From NCBI GenBank assembly GCA_017379015.1, contig JAFNXN010000009.1, forward strand, positions 33,244 through 97,243: DNA of 64,000 nucleotides, read 5' to 3'. Positions 45,815 through 53,326 of this stretch are shown one piece after another. The notes under the pieces are model-generated. The model was not told where the DNA came from, ran no database searches, and saw only the letters and a program-made list of their open reading frames with translations. The translations under genes and the position numbers were made by a program. The DNA comes from Alistipes sp. (GTDB lineage: Bacteria > Bacteroidota > Bacteroidia > Bacteroidales > Rikenellaceae). Position 1 is the first letter of the stretch. Every line of letters starts with the position of its first letter.

Positions 45815-47227
45815 ATGAAGATAGCCTACGAACTATATGATGCTAATCTATCAATTAGAGAGAATGCTCAAAAACTTGGGTGTTCTGAGGCTGCATTGCG
45901 TAAGTATATCAAGCAAACAGGAGCAGATAGAAGGTATGATGCTTACTATTCCAGATGGAAAAGGATTAAAGATTATTTTAAGATAAATCCATCTGCAACA
46001 TTGCTGGAAGCTAACCAGGAATTAGGGTACTCCATACATACCATTCGTAAATAGAAAAAAGTATCTGAACAGGAGCTTGAACAGGCATTTCGTGATACTT
46101 CCAAGGTATCAAACTTTGATATTAAAAATAAGAATGCCATTAAGAGCATTTCATATTCTCAAACAGACATTCTGTCTTGGATAATGAAGCTATATAATGA
46201 CAGCAAACCGTTTGAATGTGATTTAACAGCTTCCAAGTGCATTTTCTGGAAATTTTTACCGAAGCCCCAATACCTCTATGACAAGTACCCACAAGTTGAA
46301 GGAGTAAAACCACTATCTGAAGCAGATTTACTGCCGAATAAGTCTTTTAGTAGTATTGTGTATGACTTACCGTTCATTGTATCAAATGGAGCAATGAGTA
46401 AAATCAAGGAGCGTTTCACTCACTTTGAGAGTGTTGAGGAACTATATCAAGCAAATGATGAGATGCTTGAACGTTCATTCAGACTACTTAAGAAGCAGGG
46501 CTTATTGATTGTAAAGACAATGGATATTAGTCACGGTAATAAGCAAATATGGATTTCAGATTATGTCATCAGAAAGGCTGAGGAGTTAGGATTAGAATTA
46601 ATAGAGAAGTTTATTTTATTATCTAACTTAAGACTGTTTGCCCGTACACATCAGCAACGAGTAGCAAGGAAGTATCACTCATATTTCTTTGTATTTAAGA
46701 AGAAGTCTACTGCGCCATTAAACAAGGTAAAAGCATTGTTGTTAGATTTTGACCATACTATATTCAACACTGATGCAGACTGTGAAGTAAGAAAGAATAG
46801 TAAGGTTAAAGATTGGGATTTAATATTCTCTAAAATACCTGAGTACAAGCTATATGATGGATGGAGTGAAGTATTCGATGATGCTAAGGCTAAAGGTATA
46901 AAGATAGCCATTGTAAGCACCGCTAAGAAAGAATTGATAGAACGTACACTCAAACACTTCCAATTGGATTGCGATGTTATTATTGGATGGCAAAGATGCT
47001 ATAAGAAGCCTAATCCTAAATTGGTAGAAATGGCATTAAATAAACTTAAAGTCAATAAAGAAGATGTTATATCCGTAGGTGATGATGTTGTTGATAAACT
47101 GATGTCTGATAATGGTGGAGTAAGATTTATTGGAGCTATCTGGGATTGTGAGCACGAAGAATCAATACAAGAACTTAAACAAGGAACTGTACTAAACTCA
47201 CCTACAGATCTTTTAAGTTACATATAG
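45815..47227 (+). CDS. HTH / methyltransferase-like / HAD fusion interrupted by an in-frame TAG
   Basis: Two open frames, 45815-46054 (79 residues) and 46184-47227 (347 residues), are in the same frame. The 43 codons between the TAG (46052-46054) and the second ATG are open and protein-like, so the original gene was probably about 470 residues. Part one is an HTH module (MKIAYELYDANLSIRENAQK; LGYSIHTIRK). Part two resembles a DNA methyltransferase with motif IV as DLPF in SFSSIVYDLPFIVSN, where DPPY/F is usual. Part three is a HAD phosphatase with DFDHTIFNT, IVSTA, KKPNP and GDDVVD. The TAG may be a recent mutation or be read through. Function unknown. Confidence 0.7.
46184..47227 (+). CDS. 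Methyltransferase-like + HAD protein (downstream frame if TAG is a true stop)
   Basis: 347 residues from the ATG at 46184. Residues about 10-172 are the methyltransferase-like part (DLTASKCIFWKFLPKP; DLPF at 61-64; LLKKQGLLIVKTMD; ARKYHSYFFVFKK). Residues about 181-345 are a HAD hydrolase with nucleophile Asp188 and acid/base Asp190, Ser245/Thr246, Lys275 and Asp300/301, all present. The HAD half looks catalytically intact. The altered motif IV leaves methyl transfer uncertain. HAD domains on nucleic-acid enzymes can remove terminal phosphates, which is one possible role here. Confidence 0.7.
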   Translation: MKLYNDSKPFECDLTASKCIFWKFLPKPQYLYDKYPQVEGVKPLSEADLLPNKSFSSIVYDLPFIVSNGAMSKIKERFTHFESVEELYQANDEMLERSFRLLKKQGLLIVKTMDISHGNKQIWISDYVIRKAEELGLELIEKFILLSNLRLFARTHQQRVARKYHSYFFVFKKKSTAPLNKVKALLLDFDHTIFNTDADCEVRKNSKVKDWDLIFSKIPEYKLYDGWSEVFDDAKAKGIKIAIVSTAKKELIERTLKHFQLDCDVIIGWQRCYKKPNPKLVEMALNKLKVNKEDVISVGDDVVDKLMSDNGGVRFIGAIWDCEHEESIQELKQGTVLNSPTDLLSYI

Positions 47228-47335
47228 TTAACTATTCAGTAATCTACACTTGTAACAACCCCAAGCACTGTATGTAGAAAAATAGATTAACTATTGATTT
47301 TTAAGAAATAGACTCTATATTATATTAAAAATAGT

Positions 47336-48838
47336 ATGGTAAAATCAAAACATAAATTATACTCCATCAAGGGAATTGACTTTTATGCTGTGGTAGCCAA
47401 GTACCGTGAGATATGTATAGAGGGTATTAAGGAAATTGACTCAGATAGTCTTAGTGTCTACTCCACAGATGGGTTGGAATACAATGAAAAACACAAGCCC
47501 CGTGAACCCTTGCATGATGATTTCAAGATACTGTTCAAAGCCAAATATCTGCTACATGCTATAGCCTATAGGCAAGCTACACACATTGAAGATGGTATTG
47601 ATAGTGTTACTATGCAAGCTGCCATTCTCAAGGATGCTATCGGTGATGATTACCTTGAGTTACTCAAAGCATTTGAGGCTTTAGGTTATATTAAGATGTA
47701 CTCTGATTATATCGTTGGAAAAAAGGCAAGACGATATAAGGTTCTTGGAGATATTGTAGTTACCCAGTGTAGCTATAATAAGGCTATTGAAGGTTATATA
47801 GAGAGAGTAAAGAACAAATTGTTAGAAGCTGCTCATAAAAGAGTTGATGAGAGATATGGTGTGGATTTTAGAAAGAGATATACTAAGAATCTAAGAAAGT
47901 TTAAGATACGAGATATAAAGGCATTTAATAGCTTTATAAATAGAAATAGGAAACCTGCTAAAATACACTATTATAACTTTATAAAAGATTGTTTTAATAG
48001 TAAATTAGAGATTTTTAGTGTTGATTCTAATAACAGAATATACCATATCTTAACATCTCTTAAGCGAGAATTAAAACAATATCTAAATATTAAATTCTCT
48101 ATTGATTGTAAGAATAGTCATCCTCTACTATTCAACTATTTTATATTCTATAGTAAGAATATACCTTCTAATATAGCTTATAAGATTTCATATATATTAT
48201 CTACTATTTCATTTTCTGATATATACGATACCATCAACAATCATTATGTTGGGAAAAATCTCTATAAGATATTGAGGGATAATGAAATAAATGATTCTAT
48301 TATTGAGAAGTTCGCAGAAGATGAGTTGATATATATATGGAAGACTACTTCGGGCAGATTTTGGGATGACATTGTTGAGGAAAACAAAGGCAAGTATTGC
48401 AGGAGCACCATCAAGAAGCGTATGTTTGCACAGGTGTTCTATGCAAAGAAGCAGAAGGATGCAATCTTTGTAAATCAGTTTAAGCGAGATTATCCCAATG
48501 TATATGAGCTTGTAATCAAATGGAAGTCACCACTCAGTTACGATAACCTCAGGGGGTATATAGTAGACAATAAGAAGGGGGTTGTGTATAAAGGTGCGGT
48601 TAAGGGTGTTGATGAAGAAACTGCTTTACCTAACTTGATGATGAGCTTGGAATCAGATATATTCCATGAGGTGCTGATGGAGTTGTATCGGAAGAATATA
48701 TCAGCTGTGCATATACATGATGCTATTGTTATCCCTGACTCTGAGGTTGAGGTTTGTGCATCACAAATTGAAGAGGTGATGAGAGAGGTTTACAAAGGAA
48801 GGGGACTGCATCCAACCTTTTCAGTAGATACTTATTAA
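47336..48838 (+). CDS. Divergent family-A-polymerase-like replication protein
   Basis: 500 residues. The C-terminal half carries a pattern like family A polymerases: motif A as FSIDCKNSHPLLF (Asp257), a motif-B-like basic helix (STIKKRMFAQVFYAKKQ, about 358-373), LPNLMMSLESDIFHEVL, and motif C as VHIHDAIVIP (His461-Asp462). The N-terminal 200 residues are unrecognised and might hold a DNA-binding or priming function. The middle (about 47,800-48,330) is much more AT-rich, with many ATA/AGA codons. A replication role for the excised element fits but is inferred from these short motifs alone. Confidence 0.55.
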   Translation: MVKSKHKLYSIKGIDFYAVVAKYREICIEGIKEIDSDSLSVYSTDGLEYNEKHKPREPLHDDFKILFKAKYLLHAIAYRQATHIEDGIDSVTMQAAILKDAIGDDYLELLKAFEALGYIKMYSDYIVGKKARRYKVLGDIVVTQCSYNKAIEGYIERVKNKLLEAAHKRVDERYGVDFRKRYTKNLRKFKIRDIKAFNSFINRNRKPAKIHYYNFIKDCFNSKLEIFSVDSNNRIYHILTSLKRELKQYLNIKFSIDCKNSHPLLFNYFIFYSKNIPSNIAYKISYILSTISFSDIYDTINNHYVGKNLYKILRDNEINDSIIEKFAEDELIYIWKTTSGRFWDDIVEENKGKYCRSTIKKRMFAQVFYAKKQKDAIFVNQFKRDYPNVYELVIKWKSPLSYDNLRGYIVDNKKGVVYKGAVKGVDEETALPNLMMSLESDIFHEVLMELYRKNISAVHIHDAIVIPDSEVEVCASQIEEVMREVYKGRGLHPTFSVDTY

Positions 48839-48855
48839 AAATAGGATAAAAAAAT

Positions 48856-48895
48856 CATAGCCTACTACCTTTCGTTGGTAATGGGCTATGTTTTT
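48856..48895 (+). terminator. Terminator of the polymerase-like gene
   Basis: CATAGCC / GGGCTATG stem with an inner CTACC/GGTA pairing and a TTTC-like loop, followed by TTTTT. Confidence 0.8.
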
Positions 48896-48919
48896 AATGG
48901 AATTCCACACTCGAATAAC

Positions 48920-48943
48920 TTGCTGTAACCGCACGTACAGCAA
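48920..48943. repeat. Perfect inverted repeat TTGCTGTA / TACAGCAA
   Basis: Two 8-bp arms separated by 8 bp (ACCGCACG), in the 172-bp gap between the polymerase-like gene and a small basic protein gene. It could be an operator, an origin element or a weak terminator; not assigned. Confidence 0.6.
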
Positions 48944-49011
48944 ACTGATACAAAGATATTGCTCAGTGTATCTACGATAATTGACACTTACTCCGTGAGG
49001 GGGATGGGATG

Positions 49012-49224
49012 CTACAACATAATATCCTGCATGGTTGCGTTATTATGGGTAACACCAGTCTGTTTATGGGGTATGCTGCTCCAGTATCTTTTCTGAGACT
49101 CACTACGTTTTTTGTTAGCTGCCCGTTTGGTGTCAATGCTCATTTCTTGATGATGTCTCTTCATTGCATCCGAAATCTTTTGTCTTACTTCTACAGGTAG
49201 TTCCCTATATATTCTCTTTGCCAT
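49012..49224 (-). CDS. Small basic NUMOD3-like protein
   Basis: 70 residues, strongly basic. ELPVEVRQKISDAMKRHHQE and KRSESQKRYWSSIP resemble the NUMOD3-type DNA-binding motif (short basic helices with repeated Lys-x-Ser-x-x-x-x) found beside mobile-element integrases and homing nucleases. No nuclease domain is present. It lies 153 bp beyond the integrase stop on the same strand, so it could be an accessory factor such as an excisionase, but this is inference. Confidence 0.6.
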   Translation of the reverse strand: MAKRIYRELPVEVRQKISDAMKRHHQEMSIDTKRAANKKRSESQKRYWSSIPHKQTGVTHNNATMQDIML

Positions 49225-49377
49225 AATAGTCAGTTTGTTTACTATAAATACTATGACAAGTTAAAAAAGTACAAAAAATCAGAAAAAATTTCTCTCAACA
49301 CATAGAGGTGTAGTAAATATACTAACCTCAAAGTAGAAAAGTAGAGGAGGTTGATAGTTAAGCAGATAATTGGAACA

Positions 49378-51090
49378 CTATATGCTTTGGTCACTCGTTA
49401 AATACTTAATTTTTGCTTCAATGTCATTTCCAAATTTCTCGCTCAGTTCTGCTTCAAGAGCTTCCATTTTCTGCTGGATGTATCTATTGTACGCATCAAT
49501 GCCTCCATATTCTTCTAGGATCTCTTCCTCCTCTGTTTTCTCGGCACTTTTTGTCTCAATTTGCTTCTTGAGTTTTTTGTTTACAGGTTTCTGCTTAGAA
49601 GCCTCAATATATTCAGGCTGACCTGTTATGTATGAACGATTATTTGCGTCAATGATATTCTCATCTTCAAACTCTCTTAGGTATGTTTCAATCTCAGCAA
49701 CGTTTCTGCCCATATTTTGAGCAATCAACCCCATTGGTATACTGCTATGGTATAGAGCTGAAGCATATGAGTGACGTGCAGAATAGAATGTGATACCTTG
49801 TATATTCAGCTTCTCTCCAATCCTTTTGAGATTGTTGTTCACAAGATATGTTGCATAGGTCATTCTGCCAAACTTCTTACTTGGAGTATTGTCAATATCA
49901 GAGTATATAGGGAATATATATGTGTTGTCATATTCCTCATCTGTCAAATCCTTAAGTCCTCGTGTAAAAGGAAGTGTGTACGGGAGCAATATAGACTGTT
50001 CAACAATTATCCTAACGGGATGTCCAGTCTTAGTACGGGCAATCTCTATCTTATAATATTCCTTAACCTCTTTGTGCTCATCTGCATAATCTAATCCATA
50101 CATTGCAGTATCCTGAAGATACTTGGTATTATTCACCACCTCATAATCCTGTAGGTCTTTCCATTTTAAGTTCGCTAAATCCACTAAAGCCAATCCCTGC
50201 ATTAGATAAGAACTCAGAAATAGAGCAAGAGAGAGTTGTTCTGCATCAATGGGGGTAAGTTTAGTCTCTCCTCTACGTTTGAAGGAGCTATTCCAATAAT
50301 GCTTTTTACACACCTCTATATTAGGGCTCTTCTCTCCAAAGGCACCATAGGTGTTTATATAATAACGCATTAAACTTGTGATTTCAGGGAGCGTTAAAGC
50401 CCTTTTCTTGGTGCGGGTATCAAGTTTGCGAATATAGGAATAGTTCTCTAATGGTGATTTCTCAATATACTTTTTTACAACAGCATAATTCATAATTGCC
50501 TTGAAACCATCAAAGAACTTTCTTATACTTGTATCCTTATATTTTGTTCTAAGGTGTGCTTCAAAATCTCTAACCCAAGCAACATCTATATCAAATAACT
50601 CTATGTCACTATTATTAGTGTATCGTTTAATAACATTTAATAGAGTCCTGTAGCCTGTTGCTGTGTTATATTGCTGTGCTGTCTCTTTCAAAAAATCTAT
50701 CCTCTCCTCAAAGAGTTTGAATAGGGTCATAGTTGAAGGCAGTGTTTTAGTTAGAGCATTGACAATTGATGTAACTGAGTAGGCAACACCTGATTTCTCA
50801 AGTGTCATCACAATGTTATCAGCATTACGTTTCTCTCTACGGATAATAGTGTTGAAATCTGTTGATTGAGGATGGCTTGCTCTTACCTCCTCTTTTTTAT
50901 TATTCCAATCCTTAGGTGTACAAGAAAGTCCTAAACTTTTATACTTTCTCTGACCATTGTAACACACTCTCAACAAGATTGGATGCTCATTATTTGCTAA
51001 CTTCTTGGATTTGAACAATATAGCTGAGATACTAGGGAGACTTCTTGTCATCTTTGCAAAATGGTTTACACTATGGTTTACATTATTCAC
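49378..51090 (-). CDS. Tyrosine site-specific integrase of the element
   Basis: 570 residues if started at 51090, 557 from the ATG at 51051 (MTRSLPSISAILFKSKK), which is the better start because the upstream codons overlap an arm-type repeat. N-terminal arm-binding domain (about 14-100), core-binding SAM-like domain (about 115-215), catalytic domain (about 230-475) with Lys354, Arg439 in FYSARHSYAS and Tyr470 in EIETYL. The first conserved Arg is Ala301 (MQGLALVDLANL), as in other Bacteroidota integrases that lack it. An acidic, Lys-rich C-terminal extension follows. It should catalyse recombination at the 14-bp core. Confidence 0.93.
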   Translation of the reverse strand: MNNVNHSVNHFAKMTRSLPSISAILFKSKKLANNEHPILLRVCYNGQRKYKSLGLSCTPKDWNNKKEEVRASHPQSTDFNTIIRREKRNADNIVMTLEKSGVAYSVTSIVNALTKTLPSTMTLFKLFEERIDFLKETAQQYNTATGYRTLLNVIKRYTNNSDIELFDIDVAWVRDFEAHLRTKYKDTSIRKFFDGFKAIMNYAVVKKYIEKSPLENYSYIRKLDTRTKKRALTLPEITSLMRYYINTYGAFGEKSPNIEVCKKHYWNSSFKRRGETKLTPIDAEQLSLALFLSSYLMQGLALVDLANLKWKDLQDYEVVNNTKYLQDTAMYGLDYADEHKEVKEYYKIEIARTKTGHPVRIIVEQSILLPYTLPFTRGLKDLTDEEYDNTYIFPIYSDIDNTPSKKFGRMTYATYLVNNNLKRIGEKLNIQGITFYSARHSYASALYHSSIPMGLIAQNMGRNVAEIETYLREFEDENIIDANNRSYITGQPEYIEASKQKPVNKKLKKQIETKSAEKTEEEEILEEYGGIDAYNRYIQQKMEALEAELSEKFGNDIEAKIKYLTSDQSI

Positions 51091-51117
51091 TTATAAAACC
51101 GAAATATGGTTTACATT
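51063..51117. repeat. Right-end integrase arm-type repeats
   Basis: GGTTTACA at 51063-51070 and GGTTTACATT at 51075-51084 and 51108-51117, matching the left-end copies at 38189-38210. They lie just upstream of, and partly in, the integrase start and next to its promoter, so binding could also regulate the integrase. Confidence 0.65.
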
Positions 51118-51118
51118 G

Positions 51119-51126
51119 CAAAGATA
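51119..51126 (-). promoter_or_regulatory. Probable -7 box of the integrase
   Basis: Minus strand TATCTTTG, 28 bp upstream of the long integrase start and directly beside an arm-type repeat. Confidence 0.5.
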
Positions 51127-51182
51127 GTAAAAATGTATTAAATACCTAATTTATAGTATTATATATTGAATTATAATAATTA

Positions 51183-51224
51183 CTATTTGTTTCCCAAACA
51201 GACAAAGAGTATCCTCTGTTTCAT
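51183..51224 (-). pseudogene. Original 5' end of the tyrosine phosphatase gene (displaced remnant)
   Basis: Read on the minus strand from the ATG at 51224: MKQRILFVCLGN, then one element-derived Lys codon and TAG. The LFVCLGN part matches the P-loop of the phosphatase at 37675-38163. The core repeat lies in these codons. Before integration the gene would have begun MKQRILFVCLGNICRS. Confidence 0.9.
51193..51206. other. Right attachment site core
   Basis: CCCAAACAGACAAA, identical to 38120-38133, located in the remnant phosphatase start. Confidence 0.9.
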
Positions 51225-51270
51225 AAAATCAAATCTTCAAGTTAGGTAGTAATAATCAATCTTACGATGT

Positions 51271-51278
51271 CAAAGGTA
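51271..51278 (-). promoter_or_regulatory. Native promoter of the displaced phosphatase start
   Basis: Minus strand TACCTTTG, 47 bp upstream of the remnant ATG at 51224. It now points across the remnant into the element and the integrase. The rest of the 248-bp stretch up to the YtfJ-like start shows no gene. Confidence 0.5.
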
Positions 51279-51418
51279 CAAAAAAGTATCAATATTTCAC
51301 CCTTTGTTCATTGAATAAAACTAAGCGTTCATTTAAAGTTACTCCAATTAGACGAAGATAACAAACCAAATAGCCCCTTTATTCTTCGAACAGAGGGCTC
51401 TATGATAATAATTTTTCC

Positions 51419-51426
51419 TATATTTG
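51419..51426 (+). promoter_or_regulatory. Probable -7 box of the YtfJ-like gene
   Basis: TATATTTG, 46 bp upstream of the start at 51473. Confidence 0.5.
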
Positions 51427-51472
51427 CAAGCGTTTTTTGAATAGTAAGTTTACACTAATAAATAGTTTACAG

Positions 51473-51991
51473 ATGAAAATTAACCGTTTACTACTGCTGA
51501 TCGTCGCTGCACTAAGTCTCCCTATTGTAGCAGATGCTCAGGCTCTTCCTCGCCCAGTGCGCAATGTCGAGGTGCAGGATCTCGACGGCAAGAAGGCACG
51601 TCTACCATGGTGGGGCGAGAAGAATCTTTTGATCTTTTATGTAGATCCTGAAGTACCAAAACAGAACCACGACTTTATCACATACATCGAGGAGACTGGT
51701 CGCGTGCAAGGTCCAAACATCGAGGGCTTTGGCATCGTAAACCTCAAGGATGCTGTATATCCCAACTCGCTTGTTCGTCAGATTGCCGACGCTCGCACGG
51801 CTAAGAATGGCGCGACAATCCTCTGCGATCCCGACCACTGGATCTCTAGCGCATGGCGTCTTGGCGACTGCAACAACGCCTTTGTGATAATGCTCGTAAA
51901 CAAAAAGGGCGAGCTTGTCTACATGCACAAGGGCGAGATGTCAGAGGCTGAGCAGAAGCGTTTTATCGCTGCTGCCGAACCACTTCGCTAA
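51473..51991 (+). CDS. YtfJ-like exported thioredoxin-fold protein
   Basis: 172 residues from the ATG at 51473, which begins a clear signal peptide (MKINRLLLLIVAALSLPIVA); an ATG at 51437 is in frame but upstream of it. The fold follows the YtfJ family: GEKNLLIFYVDPEVPKQNHDF, then WRLGDCNNAFVIMLVNKKGE and GEMSEAEQKRFI. The thioredoxin CxxC is absent. The role is not known. The next gene, an Omp85-like barrel, starts 13 bp later, suggesting a two-gene operon for an envelope function. Confidence 0.8.
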   Translation: MKINRLLLLIVAALSLPIVADAQALPRPVRNVEVQDLDGKKARLPWWGEKNLLIFYVDPEVPKQNHDFITYIEETGRVQGPNIEGFGIVNLKDAVYPNSLVRQIADARTAKNGATILCDPDHWISSAWRLGDCNNAFVIMLVNKKGELVYMHKGEMSEAEQKRFIAAAEPLR

Positions 51992-52004
51992 ACGAAAACA
52001 CTAG

Positions 52005-53186
52005 ATGTTGCGTAGGGCGTTAATCACCATCTTAGCACTAGTGTCAGCGGCTGAAATCCGCGCACAGAGTCTCGATACAGAGATGGCTGATAGTACCCCT
52101 ATCGACTACGTCTACACACCTTTAGACCAGGCTTCCAGTGCGAAGCTTGGTCTTCACTTTTTCAAAAACCTCGACCTCGAGCCTGAGCTAACACACCGCA
52201 CAAATATCTCGATTGCAGCCCTCCCGACATACACACCTCATAGAGGTCTAGGGATAGGTTTAAGTGGGGATATACGATATGGGCAACATCGTAACAATGT
52301 CCCTCAAAACAGAGTATACATCAGCGCATCTGCCTCGCTTACTGGGTGTTATGAAATATCTATTGACGGACATCACCTTCTACCAAGTGGCATTGATCGT
52401 CTACGCTACGACGCCTCAATATTTTCAGAGCCAACACGCCTCTACGGACTTGACTACGCAACATCGCAACAAGGCAGCTACGGCAACTACACTAAGCGCG
52501 GCTTCAATATCGAGATAGGCTACTCGATAAGAGCCAGCGAGCACCTCACCCTTTGCGCCCTAGCTGACTATATCGCCATGCGCACCACATCACCCAACCG
52601 ACGAGCCGAGGAGATCCTTCAGCACCATCCACGCGCATACTCAGGAGCTGGCATAGGCTTAGAGGTAGAGTTCTCGACACACAGAGTCTATGAGGTCAAC
52701 GAACAACGAGGCATACGACTAAATATCAAGGGGTTACTGCGTCCAAACGTTCTGAATTCTGGCAATCACACACTTTGGGGCATCAACTCTTCGTTCAACA
52801 TTTACAAACCCCTCTGGCGAGGCGCGCTGCTCAGAGTAGAGATCTGGGGCGAACACCTCTCGAAACATACGCCGTGGATGCTCCGCTCTGCGTTAGGCAA
52901 CGACTTCCAGATGCGCGGCTACTACGCATCGCGCTACAACGGCAATACGCAGATAGGCACTCAAGTAGAGCTGGGGCAACTTTTCTTAAACAACCTTGTC
53001 ATTGCAGGATGGGGTGCTGTGGCAACAATCTTCTCACCCAACGACAAAGCGTCGTGGCACAAGCTACTACCCAACTACGGCGTGGGCATACGTTGGCATG
53101 CAAACGCCACCTCCGCTTTACGTCTAGATCTAGGCTTTGGCAAGCGCACTTGGGGCATTATCCTAGGTGTCGACCGACCATTTTAG
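52005..53186 (+). CDS. Omp85/D15-like outer-membrane barrel protein
   Basis: 393 residues: a signal peptide (about 1-20), no visible POTRA domain, then alternating strands that fill the rest. QMRGYYASRYNGNTQIGTQVELG matches the RGY segment of the BamA/TamA surface-antigen family, and the protein ends in a terminal Phe (GVDRPF), as for outer-membrane barrels. Lipoprotein or outer-membrane assembly and secretion are possible roles. It pairs with the YtfJ-like gene. Confidence 0.75.
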   Translation: MLRRALITILALVSAAEIRAQSLDTEMADSTPIDYVYTPLDQASSAKLGLHFFKNLDLEPELTHRTNISIAALPTYTPHRGLGIGLSGDIRYGQHRNNVPQNRVYISASASLTGCYEISIDGHHLLPSGIDRLRYDASIFSEPTRLYGLDYATSQQGSYGNYTKRGFNIEIGYSIRASEHLTLCALADYIAMRTTSPNRRAEEILQHHPRAYSGAGIGLEVEFSTHRVYEVNEQRGIRLNIKGLLRPNVLNSGNHTLWGINSSFNIYKPLWRGALLRVEIWGEHLSKHTPWMLRSALGNDFQMRGYYASRYNGNTQIGTQVELGQLFLNNLVIAGWGAVATIFSPNDKASWHKLLPNYGVGIRWHANATSALRLDLGFGKRTWGIILGVDRPF

Positions 53187-53226
53187 CCCCGCGCACAACA
53201 ACATGTTAACATTTAGCATGTAAACC

Positions 53227-53258
53227 TTTCGGAAATTCGGTTTTTTGTCGTATATTTG
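53227..53258 (+). promoter_or_regulatory. Promoter of nadE
   Basis: TTTC (53227-53230), a 20-nt spacer and TATATTTG (53251-53258), 69 bp upstream of the nadE start. Confidence 0.55.
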
Positions 53259-53326
53259 CCGCCGTATAACTATACCTTTGGTATAGCAACTCAAATTTTC
53301 AATCGCGTTTTGAACAATTTTTATTT

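Larger units (their letters stand above)
38120..51206. mobile_element. 13.1 kb integrated element in the 5' end of a tyrosine phosphatase gene
   Basis: Bounded by a 14-bp direct repeat, CCCAAACAGACAAA, at 38120-38133 and 51193-51206. Left of the first copy lies the body of the phosphatase gene; right of the second lie its original start codons and promoter. GTTTACATT-like repeats occur just inside both ends, and a tyrosine integrase is adjacent to the right end. Gene content: two tyrosine recombinases, an XRE regulator, an HTH/methyltransferase-like/HAD protein, a polymerase-like protein, a giant lipoprotein and small proteins. Composition is clearly more AT-rich than the flanks. No relaxase, type IV secretion or virion genes are seen, so transfer would need a helper. 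Confidence 0.9.

Noticed and set aside
38120-51206. CRISPR array or classical toxin-antitoxin pair in the element
   Set aside because: No regularly spaced repeats of 25-40 bp were seen, and no gene pair matches a known toxin fold.
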